The notes under the pieces are model-generated. The model ran no database searches, had not been told where the DNA came from, and saw only the letters and a list, made by a program, of their open reading frames with translations. A stretch of 64,000 bases of DNA from Polytrichum commune (taxonomy: Eukaryota > Streptophyta > Polytrichopsida > Polytrichales > Polytrichaceae), in contig OX485805.1 in the NCBI GenBank assembly GCA_950295325.1, positions 56,504,758 through 56,568,757 of the forward strand. Reading direction: 5' to 3'. This document shows positions 1 through 12,799 of this stretch, piece by piece. A program made the position numbers and the translations under genes. Within the stretch, counting starts at the first letter, position 1. Each line of letters starts with the position of its first letter.

Positions 1-1171
1 AACGAGTGAATATCTAAAAATAATTGTTTTAAATACGATAAAATTACATTAAATTGATGGTTTTCTACAAATTTTTGTGATGATGCCCTCAAGTAGATAG
101 TGAGTTCAAGGAATATGAAAAAAATCCAACTTCAAAATAGATAAGGTCATGAAATCTACGTCCAAAACCAAAACCAAAACTCAACCTTTTGCTTTTGAGC
201 ATCTCTTTTAATGATAAGTTTTGAAGATCTCAACTTCATAGTCTACATTTGAGTATTTAACACAACAATAGAGGTCATTTTGAAAAAGATTTTTTTTTTG
301 AAAGAAAACCTTAATTTAAACAACACTTTGCTACTACTTTTAGGCCTATAACCAAAAAAATAATGGTTTTAGTATACCGGAGCATTTTTTTGATCCACTT
401 CACCATGCTTGCCCCCCCCCCCTCCCCACACCTTAATTTAATTATAGTTATTGAAAGTTCATATGTGATGATTCTTTGAATGAATACCTAGATCCCCCCT
501 TGACTATTTAATCTAGAGTGGTTGATAAATTTTGAGCACATAGTCCAATTTCTTTTTAAAACACGTCTTGTTGACTACTTATAGATGACCTAATTGAATT
601 TAAAAAATGATTGGTTCAAGCCCAAGACTTTAGGAAAATCACCAATCATTTTAATGGAATCTATAAATGAACCTTATATTAATAAAGGAAACATTGGAAG
701 ATATCAACATGTAACCGGTTGGACTTGGAAGCACTTGGATCTCGACCGGACACTGGTTGGAAGTGTCCACAATAGGGCCTCAAGCTCTTGTGTGAGAACC
801 ACGATTGCAAGTACGAATCTACAAGTTCACATTAACCTAAGGTAGAAATACCATGAACCATGAACTGCCCTCTACCCGTGCAGTAGGCTTCCGTCAAAAA
901 AGTGAAGTGCCATTTCTAGAACCGATAATTGCGAGGTTGGCAGCTTGAAATGCGTGTACAGTCAGTGTAGCCAAATTTAGTCATGTTTGACTACCATCAA
1001 TCACAATTCAATGTACTCATGAGTTAACCGGTATAGGTGATGCTATCTGCGGAAATAAGCATTACCATGTTTGGTTTGAACATAATCTAGTGAACGCGTA
1101 GGGAGTTTGACAAACTTTCCACTTTGAAAAAACTGTACAAATCTTTTTAACAAGAAATAAAAATATGAAAC
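1..1171. repeat. Left copy of a ~1.17-kb direct repeat
   Basis: This stretch reappears at about 2666-3831 in the same orientation with small indels and substitutions. Matching landmarks are the segment around 55-110 (again near 2715-2765) and the one around 660-850 (again near 3312-3505). It may continue left of the window. A pyrimidine run with C11 lies at 412-422. Short open frames here (for example 594-845) recur in the second copy, but they show no recognisable protein, so I read them as repeat sequence. Confidence 0.85.
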
Positions 1172-2665
1172 AACTTCTTTTTGGCACAACTGAAAGAATT
1201 TTGAATGCAAAGTAACAAACTAACGGCACACAAACCGGGCCTCCATGGAAGGCCGGCATGGCAAAGACCCGAAGAAACATACCAATGTCATGTCAAACAA
1301 TTCTAAAGGCCAAGTTCCATGTGCCGCTGCTGGTCCATTTTTTAAGTGGGTGAGAATTATGTGACATCATCCAAAAAATGGGTGATGTCACTTCTATGTG
1401 GGGTGTTGGTTTATTCCGATTTCCTACGTTCTCACCAAATTTGGTGAGTATTAAGATGTCGCACTTTATGAAGGTGACCGGTAATGAAGGTCATCGCCAT
1501 TTAACTTTTGATATTCGACTTGCACAAGAATTTTGGTGGATTTATCAAATGAATTTCAGCTTCTGTGTTCTTGATGTCCATAGGTTGGTACGGATGTCAT
1601 CTATGGAAATATATAAATATTTATATATTTTACTTTCAGTTGAAATCGTGATTGTACGATGTTTGTAAGTGATTTTTGATATATTTGAGTAGTCTTTGAT
1701 TTTTATTTATTATTTATTAAAACCAACAATTACCATCACATTGAATTTTATATATGTATTTTTTGTTATTAAGATCCAAATTCTTGAAAACATCATGAGA
1801 TACACGTTCCCATGAGTTCACTTTAGTTCACGATGAGAACTCCGATGATATAACATACAATCATTTTCTATCTCTTCTTTCCTTTTCATTTCTTCTCACA
1901 ACTAGGCTTTGAGAGTACAAAGAGTGCATGATGCAAGAGCAAGGAGCCCTGGGAGTACCGCTCAAAAGAAAGGACTTGAAGAACAATATGGCCTTTAGTG
2001 CCCAAGGTGACCGGACGATCCGGTCATCGGAGCTCTCTAACCGGCACATGTCCTTTTCTTGACCGTTAGGATGACCTGTCCTTGCACAACGTACAATACA
2101 TGACACCCATCCATGGGGGGGGGGGGGACCGGTCCTTGAGTGAGGGGGATGGGCACGTGGCACCACCCTTTCCCCACCCGCCCACCCATTTATTTTTCAA
2201 AAAATGGACCGGGACTGGTACATGGAACCTCACCCTAAGATCAATCCTAATGCAAAATACATGCTTGGCGCCCACATGAGATCAAACTTATCAAAGAGAC
2301 AGGCACTAAGGTGTGTGGGTGTTGTTCAGCTAGTTCTTCATGTTCTCCAACCTCTAGCAATCATATTCACGCAACAAAACTTGTGTTCTATTAGAAAATA
2401 TGTGATGAAGCACCAACAATAATTGGATTGAAAATCAAACTTCCTTGGGTGTAAGCACGGTAAAGTGGACAACTCCTAATCCGTGCATGGTGTCAAGTGA
2501 AAACGATTCAAAACTATACACTAACTTTGAATTTTGTGAAGAAATTCATAGACATCTTAAAAACATATTGATCTACAAAGCCAAACAATTTGTGATGACA
2601 AACAAATTCCAAGAAAAGTCAACATATTTTAGAAAATGATGCAAGTGGTGTGCAAGTAGGTGACA
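1172..2665. other. Spacer between the two direct repeats; no gene seen
   Basis: No protein recognised. From 2008 to 2230 there are several CCGGT/ACCGG boxes, an 8-bp inverted repeat with a 3-nt loop (2008-2026) and a G13 run (2115-2127). The segment at about 2325-2430 recurs at 27478-27585. There is no convincing primer-binding site or polypurine tract at the spacer edges, so a retrotransposon interior is not supported. Confidence 0.5.
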
Positions 2666-3831
2666 TTGAACAAGTGAATATCTTAAAAACATTGTTTAAA
2701 ATAAAGTAAAATAAAATTGATGGTTTTCTACAAACTTTTGTGATGATGCCCTTAAGTAGATAGTGAGTTCAAGGAATATGAAAACAATTCCAACTTCAAC
2801 ATAGGTAAGGTCATGAAATCTACATCCAAAACCAAACTCAACCATTTGCTTTTGAGCATCACTTTTAATGATAAATTTTGAAGATCTCAACTTCATAGTC
2901 TACATTTGAGTATTTAACACAACAATAAAGGTCATTATGATTTTTTTTTAAATGAATCCAATTTAAACAACACTTTGCTATTACCTTTTGCTATTACTTT
3001 TAGGCCCTTGACCAAAATGTAATAGCAAAGTGCCTAAAAATATGGTTTTAGTATACCAGAGCACTTTTTTGGTCCACTTTACCATGCTTGCACCCCCTTA
3101 ATTTAGTTTTAGTTATTGAAAGTGCATGTGTGACGATTCTTTGAACGAATACCTATATCCTCTCTTGACTAATTAATCTAGAGTGGTTGATCAGTTTTGA
3201 GCACATAGTCTAATTTCCTTTCAAAATGCCTCTTGTTGGCTAGTCATAAATGAACTAATTGAGTTTAAAAATGACCGGTTCAAGACTTTAGGCAAATCAC
3301 CAATCATTTTAATGGAATCTATAGATATACCTCATATCAATAAAGGAAAAACTGGAAGATATCAACACGTAACTGGTTGGACTTGGAAGCACTTGGATCT
3401 CGACCGGACACTGGTTGGAAGTGTCCACAATAGGACGTCGAGCTCTTGTGTGAGAACCACAATTGCAAGTATGAATCTACAAGTTCACATTAACCTAAGG
3501 TAGAAATACCATAAACCATGAACTACCCTCTACCCGTGCAGTAGGCTTGCATTAGAAAAGTGAAGTGTTATTTTCTGAAACCCATAATTGCAAGGCTGGC
3601 AGCTTGAAATGTGTGTACAATTAGTGTAGCCAAATTTAGTCATGTTTGATTACCATCAATCATAGTTTAATGTACTCACGAGTTAACCGGTTTAGGTGAT
3701 GCTCTGTGTGGAAATGAGCATTATTGTGTTCGGTTCAAGGAGAATCTAGTGAACGAGTAGGGAGTTTGACAAACTTTCCACTTTGAAAAAATTGTAGAAA
3801 TCTTTTTACAGGAGAATTAAAATATGAAACA
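2666..3831. repeat. Right copy of the ~1.17-kb direct repeat
   Basis: Same-orientation partner of 1-1171. Homology ends at about 3831, where the sequence becomes unrelated to that following 1171. No intact frame is shared by both copies beyond about 80 codons. Confidence 0.85.
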
Positions 3832-5904
3832 ACTTGCATTAATTCTTCATGAATCCTTCTCGTCCATATTGGAAAACTATCTCATGATTCTAAGACCATA
3901 TCTTCAATGCGAATCACCTTATTTTCACGGTTCATGGTATCTCTACCTTAATTGCACATGAAGAAGGCAAAGTGGAAATCGCCAGATTCGGAGTCTTGAG
4001 ATAATTGATTGTCTGCCACATGGGATCCTAGTCATTTTGATCAGATCGAACCGAATCCACACCCACCGTCATCCACATCTTACACACTACCAGCCTCAGT
4101 GCCAATGAAGGCACATGTGGCCTTCACAAAATACACCACATTGGCCACTCAACATGCCTTGAGTTCCACTCGACCATAATCTCACATGGTGGATTTCAAT
4201 GCACATGTTCATCACGAAAGTCCGGGGGCAAACTTATTGCGTACATCCAATAAAACGTTGAACAACATCTCCAACTTATGAATGATCTTGTAGAAATTAC
4301 ATGGTTTTTGTTTTTTGTTTTTCTTCAAATATGTGCCACATCATGCTACTACGAAGCAGATAGTTACATACCAATTATGCGTATGACGTAAGAGGATTAC
4401 ATTACACACCACTAGGTCTACTTTTGGTGTGATTATCATATAGTACACCACCCTTTAGGAATTCGTGATGTTAGTCTATGGTGATGGCCATCCATGCCAT
4501 CTGGGGACAACACGTGGCTGTCATCTTTGGTAATTTGGGCACTACGATGAATGTAGTGATATCAAGGTTTTAGTGTTCCATGTTACAATTGTAGTGTTTC
4601 AATCACTACCGACATGTGAGTCCTAGGCAATCATCTTGCGTTGGTGAAAGAACAATCACTATGGATCTATGACAGATCTGCATAATTTTCAATGACGTAG
4701 GACAAGTTTCTAGTGATGAAGGCTAATTGATGAAGGCTCGTATGCTCATAGTGAATGCATCAGTGGATCGGAATGTTAATAGGTATGCTACATGGATGTT
4801 CTCAATTTGTTTCAACCGTAAAGAGCAAGGTGGAAGTATTTTGATCTATCCCAAATACAGTTTCTCCAAAAATGCAACCAAATCTAGTTCCACATCGCTC
4901 CTCATCTTCTGAAGAAAAGTTCGTTGTTTTGTTTATATATATGTCTCCCCTAGAAAGTGTTCGTCATTACATAAGCTTGGTACATTTGACAAGAAAAAAT
5001 ATGATCAAGTAGGATATGTCAGGAATCTAGAACGACTCCCCAATTGCAATCAAGTGATCAACAACGTTGTGTCTCACATTGAGTTGTGCCCTATCAATCC
5101 AAAACATGAGGCATCATAGCTAGATGCTTAGCTATTGCACCATTTATGTGTATAATTAGAATGATTTAGTGCACCAATTTCATGTTCGATCCATGTTGGT
5201 TGCCCATAGGGTCTTACTTTCCTTATCTTACTCACATTCAATATTCAACATTCAATAGATGTTTAAGGTCTAGTAGGGTTTCTAGGTACACCAATATATT
5301 ATGAACTAGCTTTGCATTCTCTCTTTGAAGAGTTGAGTTATCCTCTGCAATCATGAGTTGTACGTGAGTTCAAGCTAAGTTCCGAGTACATGTGACTCAC
5401 GAGTTGCCTTTAAGGTCCACTTGTGATTCTTCCACAAACGAAGGTTCACCAAAAACACCATACTTTGTACTAAGATTTGATGTAACATTTTTTTAATTTT
5501 TTCCATGTGTCAATGTCTATATGTACTTTGCCACTTGTAATAACACGTGATGTATGTGGCACCCTTATTGACACTTTGTTTATGATTTGTACTTGATTGT
5601 TGAATGGCATTTTTGGTTGTGACCTATGAACCTTTATATACTTATCAAGTATCTAATGGAGAGAAATTGTATGCCACAACTTCATGCAAGCTGCCAACGA
5701 ATTTCTACCAACAACAAATAGTTAGTTAAAAGCAAAAGTTTGATTAAAATTAGAAATAGATTGATAATCAATTAATATTGTATGGTTTAAAATAACAAAT
5801 AAGTACCACTAGTTCACTAGTTAATTTAATTAGCAAAAATGTAGCAATAATTACTTAATATAATATGAAGACAAAGCATGTATAAAATGTGAAGATTTTC
5901 TAGT
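3832..5904. other. No recognisable gene
   Basis: Mostly AT-rich sequence. A stretch near 4021-4265 (+) reads open apart from one stop and has a Pro/Ser/Thr/His-rich composition. A 61-codon frame lies at 4727-4912. Neither matches a family I know. They could be remnants of a mobile element or of a decayed gene. Confidence 0.35.
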
Positions 5905-6135
5905 GCCTTGTGGACCAAGAGATCTCCCCATGTTAGTACATAATATTTTGATTGTATTAAATAACATAATGGGGAGACCTTCCGATTCACACTTAACATA
6001 CATCATCAAGGGTTTAGGGTGAGCGGGTTTCACGGCATTATGGGGGGATCTCTCAGTGTGGCTCCAAAAGGTCAATATTGGAGAATCCACTAATATCACC
6101 TTCAAAGCCACATTGAGAGGTCTCCCAATATCATA
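5905..6135. repeat. Inverted and direct repeat cluster, MITE-like
   Basis: Arms of 17 bp at 6047-6063 and 6106-6122 are inverted copies with two mismatches. The motif CATTATGGGGAGACC or a close variant occurs near 5966 and again near 6035. The arrangement suggests a small foldback element, but I could not define ends or a target-site duplication. Confidence 0.4.
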
Positions 6136-7557
6136 CCCAATGGAAATTCAAAAAAAAAAAAACTACGAGATCATTTACAAGAAGAATAACTACTTTCCTT
6201 GATGTGGCGTTTAAGACACAAGCTATAAGATTTTAGACAACAACGTTACACATGATTCACAAAAAGGTAAAACAATGAAATTCAAAAAATTAAGACGTAA
6301 GAGTATACGATATACTTTATGAGAGTTCAAGACAAAAGTGTGTAAACATAAGAATATAAGGGTTGAGACATAAGACATAAGAGTCGATGTGGACAATAAC
6401 ATGACATGGAAGAAAAAAAAAGTGGTCTTCATGTGGACATAAGATATAAGGAGCACTCCAAATCTATGATATGAAAAATTGCATTGTTGCATTTTAACGC
6501 TGACCATAACATCACTTATTAAAACAAAAACAAGAATATTGATAACTTTAAAATATATATGTTTATAATTGTCAATTTGATTACCACATATTAGTACGAC
6601 ATAATACTTATGCAACTTTCAAGAAAAGGTAATCCCAAATGGCTCCATGAAGTTCAACATGAAACTTTGTATGGAAAATCATTGTGAGCATTCATGATGT
6701 TTTCCTATGTTGGTTAGCTAGAGGAATTTGTCTGTTTTAAAATTTTTCGGACGTATTTTCCTATTTGCACAAAAAAAATGCCATTTTTATTTTCCCCTCA
6801 ATCTATGGGTATGAAGCACAAAGCTACATTGTATCCACATTATTATTGTGAAACCAGATCATACTCCCGCCTACCATCCCAAACTCGTCTGTAAAGCTCA
6901 AGGTTTTATTTTTATTTTTTTATCATTTTTTAATCATTTTTTAATCATTTTTTATCATTTTTTTTGCTAGGTCTTCAATACTGAATTTGAAATTTACCAT
7001 ACAAAGAATGATGTCTATCTAGTTGCGTAGTTGTAAGTGCTCAGCCCATCCACATAGGGTAGATACTAGTGTCCAAGGGTTGGACAAGAACAAAATCACC
7101 TAAAAAAAATCTATGTAAGGTTATAAGATCCTATCAACATGCGAACACCCCTACTTAAAAGACCTAAGAATCGCACGACACAACAAAGCGGTACATCTCA
7201 TTACCCATACATTACAAGCCAACAAAAACACCCAGTTCTTCACACTGGCCAATGTAGGTTGCCTTAATAACACACCACCCGAACAAACAAGCCCAGAGTG
7301 GCTCCTTAAAAGCATATGCACACAAACAACATGCCAATGCCAAGCCAAATTAAGACCGGATTTCCTATGCATAATTGGAGCCCCAAACCAAACACAAACA
7401 CTTAGCCATCGGGAGTCCTCATGATCTTCTACTGAACTAGTAGAAGTATATAGTCTAGGATTCATGTATGGTTCTTGGACTATAGTTTATTTCTTGGATT
7501 ATTATACATTGCAATTTCTTGTTGGAATACCCCCCCCCCCTTTATAAACTCCCTAAA
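6136..7557. other. AT-rich intergenic DNA; nothing identified
   Basis: No gene recognised. A short T-rich tandem repeat of roughly 11-bp units occupies about 6905-6965. A C11 run lies at 7530-7540, just before the repeat copy at 7558. A TATA-like TTTATAAAC follows the C run, so 7480-7790 could be part of a solo LTR, but that is a guess. Confidence 0.35.
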
Positions 7558-7790
7558 GATAAGTTTCCATCATTGTTTGAGAACTTAGTTCCAAGGAGCC
7601 TCGAGTCTTTCTTTCAGTGAGACCAACAAGTTGACATAGCTCTATCTCGTGGAGGCTACCGCACTCCACCACTCTAAAGAATTTGTTAGTCTAAAACCAA
7701 CATGATGTACTTTCAGCCCCATTAGCCTTTCCAGCTTCTTGGATTTCAAAATCAATTTCATTTCATTTCAATGAACAACTTGTCTTTGAG
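7558..7790. repeat. Dispersed repeat R2, uninterrupted copy
   Basis: Recurs at about 11843-12520 in the same orientation. That second copy is split by two small insertions, so this one shows the empty-site state. Shared landmarks include the blocks around 7590-7620 and 7695-7730. Confidence 0.75.
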
Positions 7791-9076
7791 ATTTCATGAA
7801 TAAAGTTGTATTTCCCAAATCATATTTTTACTCTCCACATGTGCTTCATTTTATATATTTTGTTGAGTGTGTTTTATTTACAGTGGTATAGACGGGGAGA
7901 CCTCCCGACGCTCTTGCAAATTAAATTTGTTTTACTAATCTATTGTGAAATTTGTAGTCTTCTTCTTCTTCTTCTTTATTTATTTTTAAATTTTTTTAAT
8001 AATCAAAACTTGCTCTTTTACTTGAAGCCAAGCATAATACGGGCATTGGGAGTGCCCCTAGTCCCATCCTTGTTTACTATAATGTTTTGGGGATTCTATT
8101 ATTAATTTCCTAATTAAATTTATCATTAATCATCATTAATTAATTTAAAATAAAATTTTAGACTCCTTCATTGTTTGATTCTAGGTAAATACTTGTCAAA
8201 CCTATAATTCACATGATTTTTGCATATATATTTCCCAAAATAACCATCTTTGTGAACAAGGGAAAGTTGCAAAAAAGGTAGAAAATTTTGAATATGGCAA
8301 GTCTGAACTCGAAATCGAACTTGCCAGATGCCAAAATTTGTCAACTATTCTTGAGATTCAACACTCAACACTATCAAATTCAAAGGATCCTCTTGATCAT
8401 TCAAAAGCATAGAGAACGTTCACTTTGATAATGAACAAGATATTCACATGAACTCCAAAAACAATGAGGAAAACGGGCATGACCTCAAAAGAGGTGAATT
8501 TCCTAATCACCTTGTGAAGCTTGAGGCACATTTTACACCATCCATGCATACGTAGGGTACAAATACATAAGCAAGTGGTCTATGCCGCAATTCGATATTA
8601 TATTGTTCAAGGTAACCAAAAGGAGACGAGTAGCCTCTTATATATATATCCTCCATAATTGAGAAGGTGTTCCAAAGCTATCCGAACGTGGCCTAAAGAT
8701 GCTATTGTCTCGTGTGCTTCACCGCAACTTGAAATCCCAAAAGCAACCAAAAGTTGTTCCTTCCTTCAAAGGACCGGACCCGGTCCAAAGTCTCATCGGC
8801 ATGTCCGTCCCACTTAATGAATGCCCATCATTAAATTCCATGTTATTCACCACATGGATTGAAAATTTTGAGCCTCCCTTGCAACTTGAAGGAAATATAT
8901 TTCCGTGTTTCGTGCATCATAAAATAATCGGCCTCAAAGTAAGTCGGCGTTTCTTGACCTCAAGTCCTTATGATTTATGTTGTCAGGGTTTGGTCGGGTA
9001 TGTTTGGACACCGATGCTCTTGGGTGTCTCGGGAAAAGGGGACTTGATTGCAAAAGGGTAGATGTATCTTAAATGG
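7791..9076. other. Intergenic; one unrecognised 120-codon frame
   Basis: The frame 8699-9061 (+) would encode 120 residues starting MLLSRVLHRN. I recognise no domain, and it has neither a usable 5' context nor an intron pattern that would support a gene. A CTT-rich microsatellite lies near 7960-7980. Everything else is AT-rich. Confidence 0.3.
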
Positions 9077-9138
9077 TTAGTTAGTTAGTTAGTTAGTTAG
9101 TTTTTTTTTTTTTTTTCCCCCCCCCCCCCCCCCCCCCC
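9077..9138. repeat. GTTA repeats followed by T16 and C22 runs
   Basis: Tandem TTAG units (about 9077-9100) run into T16 (9101-9116) and then C22 (9117-9138). It is the longest homopolymer pair in the window and forms a 38-nt pure pyrimidine tract. Confidence 0.9.
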
Positions 9139-9465
9139 AATCTAGCCAACTTCTCCTAGGATATGAAGCACACAATTAGTATGAGAAGGTTAGCAAATCT
9201 AAACCAAGGCCGTAGTCACTTTCCTCAAGAAATTCAGAGCTCATATGAATACCTTGTTCATTATCGAAGTGACTATTCTACTGCTCATCGAATGGTCATA
9301 TTGTTCCTTCCCCAATTATGTTGATCATCGAACCTAAATTGGTTATCAAATCTAGAGCACGTAGTCCAATCTCTTTTCAATACATCTCTTTTTAGTATCC
9401 GTTCTTGAAACCACGCCTAATCACTTACCACTCAAATATGGGTGTCCCATTAAGATTAATAACTG
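9139..9465. repeat. Dispersed repeat R1, long copy
   Basis: Related to about 41205-41480 and 50370-50670. Shared words include a block around 9180-9240 (about AGGTTAGCAAATCTAAA) and a core around 9310-9430 containing GTAGTCCAATCTCTTTT. Several copies of this family follow C-rich tracts, as here. Confidence 0.7.
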
Positions 9466-11842
9466 ACTTTAGATGTGTCTATATTTTGTAAAGAGGGTGA
9501 TACTATCAATTTTTATTGGATCGTCATAATGTGATCAATACTATTAGCATGCATCGTTATTTTTTAAATTACAGATAAATAATTATTAACATGTGTAAGG
9601 TATTATGATAGATAAATAGATAGATAGATAGATAAGTCCGCCTCCATAGGAGGCAAACATAAATGAAGAGTCACTTCGTGCAAGGGCTATTGCCTTTTTC
9701 GGTGGTAGACTCTAAGGTATAGTTGTGAGAATTATGAAATCGTCCAATTCAAAGATGCTCTTCCAACAAAGTTACATGTGAGTTATTCATGTATTGCCAC
9801 ATTGTGCTCAATAACACCAAATTATATGTAGTGAGTTACATGCATGATTGAGAAATTATGAAGTGATGTGACTTAATTTAGATATTCCTAAAATTGATCA
9901 ACACCCTAAATCTTGCACAACAATATATAATAATATTTAGAATGTTCACCACTTGGACATCATTATTCTGTGTTGGTTTTGGGTCACCTATCAATAAAGT
10001 TTTTTGCATGAGAAATTCAAATGAGACATACTTTGTTGCATTAAAATATCAAACCAATTGGTAAACAAATCAACTTTAAAAACAAAAAAACCAAGTAAAT
10101 CAATACTATCTATGTTCAAGGCTTAAAGTGGGAGTTTTAGCACCCTCTACCTAGATAACTCATGTTCGAAGAGGCTATTCATTCACACTTGCTTCCTTGG
10201 GAAGTTTGTGTTTCTATTCTATTCTAGGCTATCTAGCATATTCAAAGGGCTATACTTGCACTACACTAAATAATGTATTAAATGTTAGTTACTATTTGGA
10301 ATTACGCAATGCTATAACTATCTATTGTATATCATGTACTTATGGTATTCAATGTCACTTGTTGTTTGGAATTACACAATGCTATAGCTTTAAATTGCTA
10401 TAGATTTTATGTCAAAAGGTCAAATTGATTATCAAAACACTATAGAACATATTAAACAACCAATGTAGACCTCCAATGTTATATATTGTGGGTTGGAATA
10501 TAGTGTGCATCCAAAGAAATGTCCCCAACGTAGCTCATTCAGGAGTGTTTAACCACTCGCCATGGATGAATGCCTTGAAATGAAAAAAACCCTAGGAAAT
10601 TATATTTTATATCTCCATGCCATTTGGGCTAAGGGACACTCATGCAAAATGTGAGCAACTTTAATCTAAAACATGAAAGGCATGACCATGTGGATAACTC
10701 ACATCAATGTCATAGGAGATCTCGCATATCCACACATTCACCGCAGTTGCCACAATGTGGGTACTAATAAAATAATGAAGATAAATACCTTATAAGACTT
10801 CAACTAAGAAAGAAAAAGAGAACAAAATGAGAACTAAAAATGAGAACAAAAATGAACGTCAATGTTTCTACATTGATGTGCGATATTTATTGACATTTTC
10901 AATAGGTGGACTAGTCGGTTAGGAGCTAATCTACACATGATATGATTCTAATTCAGAGGGACTGGAGTTTGTTCCTTTTTGAGTTTTCTTTTTTGTACGT
11001 AATGATACAAGTTATTTGTGAAAGAAATTCCCTAAGTTTATTATCTTTAGTAATGAAGGTTCCGAAAGTCAAGGAGATGCTGAGGGGTTGGTGTATGAAT
11101 GTAGCCATGAATACGAATTGCAATGATAACGGGAGAGAGGACTTCCCATCCTCGTTGGGATAAGGGGGGGGGGGGGGGTCGAGTATAACATATTTGTCAA
11201 GTTTGTGAGTTATAATGGCCAATGAGAAACGTGCCATTGCAGTAGGCGAACCCAAAGAATTGAATTCTTAGATTGGGATTAGGCGCAAATGGAAGTTTGG
11301 GCGTAGGTGGTGCGCCTAAGATACAATGGATGCTGGGACACAACTGAACAAGCGTCTAAACCGTGGGCGGTAACATGAACATGTGAGGAGCCATGAAGGA
11401 ATGTGTTTTCGGATGTACCGTCTTATATTTACCAACATTCATTAGTGTAAAGCGGCACGTTGTAGAGTGATCATAATAGTTCAAATGTAGCACGAATCTT
11501 CATATCAAAACACAAATTCAATAACATTGTACATTGGTGACCATTTGAGAAAAATATCCATTCTAATTAAGCACTATGTATGCTCATATATATATATATA
11601 TATAATATCCGATTTCCGATGGGCATCGGCCACATGTCAAGATTTCCTATGTCGCAGGTGCTGCCCAACTTTAATAGGACATTCTCAAATGGCCAAGAAA
11701 TGCACGAAGTTGTACTTTAGGAGTAGGTCAATGGTGGAGAAGTGGACCGGGCATTATTATATCGCACACATTGAGGCCGTGAGCTGGCGCCTACTACTAA
11801 CGATGACTAGAATGTATGTTGGGTATGTGAATTTTGTAGGTT
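9466..11842. other. Intergenic; MITE relics and simple repeats, no gene
   Basis: GATA repeats lie at about 9611-9634. Near 10240-10400 are two blocks containing TTTGGAATTACGCAATGCTAT or a close variant, related to the termini of the MITEs at 11884 and 12238. A G15 run lies at 11164-11178 and an AT microsatellite near 11587-11603. Short frames in this interval (10197-10403, 10942-11163, 11527-11850) have no recognisable protein. Confidence 0.4.
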
Positions 11843-11883
11843 GCATATGATAAGTTTCCATCACTATTTGAAAAAGTGTTCTA

Positions 11884-12102
11884 AATATGATATTTATTAG
11901 TGTCACTTCCTATTTGAAATTACGCAATTCCACAACTGTTTACTGTATATTTCATTCTTCTACCCAAAAAAAGGGTTGAGTTTGTTTTTGGGACGATATA
12001 GACCATTAATATCTTTACTTGGTAAGAAATTATATCATCCATAGAAAGATAAAGGAATGTATAACTCTTAATAGTAAGTGACAATGAATATCATGTTTAG
12101 TG
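11884..12102. mobile_element. 219-bp MITE with TA target duplication
   Basis: Inserted in repeat R2. The flanking TA dinucleotides are 11882-11883 and 12103-12104. The two ends, read inward, share imperfect inverted repeats around the words ATGATATT and TGTCACTT. It has no coding capacity. The size and terminal words resemble the neighbouring 216-bp insertion, so both probably belong to one family. Confidence 0.7.
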
Positions 12103-12237
12103 TAGTTCAAGGGAGCTTCGAGTCTTTCTTTCAGTTGGACCATCAAGTTGACATTAGCCTCTACCTCACGAAGGTTGCTACACTCCGCCATAGATTAGCT
12201 GATTTGAAACCATCATGATGTACTTTCAGTCCTATTA

Positions 12238-12453
12238 CACCGTTTATGGTATTTAGGGTTGCTGACTATTTGGAGTTATGTACTACTATAACATTTTGTT
12301 ATTAGTGTAAATTTGTATTAAGTAACGGTTTTAATATCTACAATGTCCATGCAACCAATTTGACCTTTGTTGGTAAAAGAATAAATCTATAATAAAAATT
12401 TATAGCACAATGTAAGTCCAAATAAAAATTGACACTAAATACCATAAGTGGTG
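12238..12453. mobile_element. 216-bp MITE with long inverted ends and TA duplication
   Basis: Flanked by TA at 12236-12237 and 12454-12455. The left end starts CACCGTTTATGGTATTTAG. The right end on the other strand starts CACCACTTATGGTATTTAG, and similarity continues imperfectly for about 50 bp. Non-coding. A TA duplication is typical of Tc1/mariner-type transposition, but the terminal sequence is not the usual Stowaway one. Confidence 0.8.
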
Positions 12454-12520
12454 TAGCCTTTTTGGCTTCCCGGACTTTAAAAATCAATTGCATTTCGTAT
12501 GAATTTATTTGGCAGACTCT

Positions 12521-12799
12521 GTATATATTTGCTAATCTATAAAATTACTTTGAAAAAATTCCAAGCTATTTAGCCTTGCTGAAATAGCAGAAGTTTCTTA
12601 AAGTGTCGCTTGAAGGCCTCCCGTACCTTAAGTGAGGTGTGTTAAGTGGGCGATGATGTCTATTGTAATGGACGGTTCACAGGCTTCGGGATCGGCAAGC
12701 ATGATTGTCATGGCTGCTGGAAATGGACCTCTAATTGTGTCAGATCACATTTCTGCTCTCAAATGGGATGCAATCACAGGCTGCTCATACATACATCTT
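12521..12799 (+). other. Unrecognised open stretch upstream of the cassette array
   Basis: A frame starting near 12632 stays open into the first cassette and encodes a plausible-looking stretch (IVMAAGNGPLIVSDHISALK). I do not recognise it. It could be the first exon of an uncharacterised gene running into 12.8-15.1 kb, or a relic. Confidence 0.3.

Larger units (their letters stand above)
11843..12520. repeat. Dispersed repeat R2, copy split by two MITEs
   Basis: Same-orientation copy of 7558-7790. Homology is interrupted at 11884-12102 and at 12238-12453. Both interruptions are flanked by TA on each side, where the undisturbed copy has a single TA, which is the signature of insertion. Confidence 0.75.

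Noticed and set aside
1-3831. LTR retrotransposon
   Set aside because: No primer-binding site, polypurine tract, TG/CA ends or gag-pol remnants at the direct repeats.
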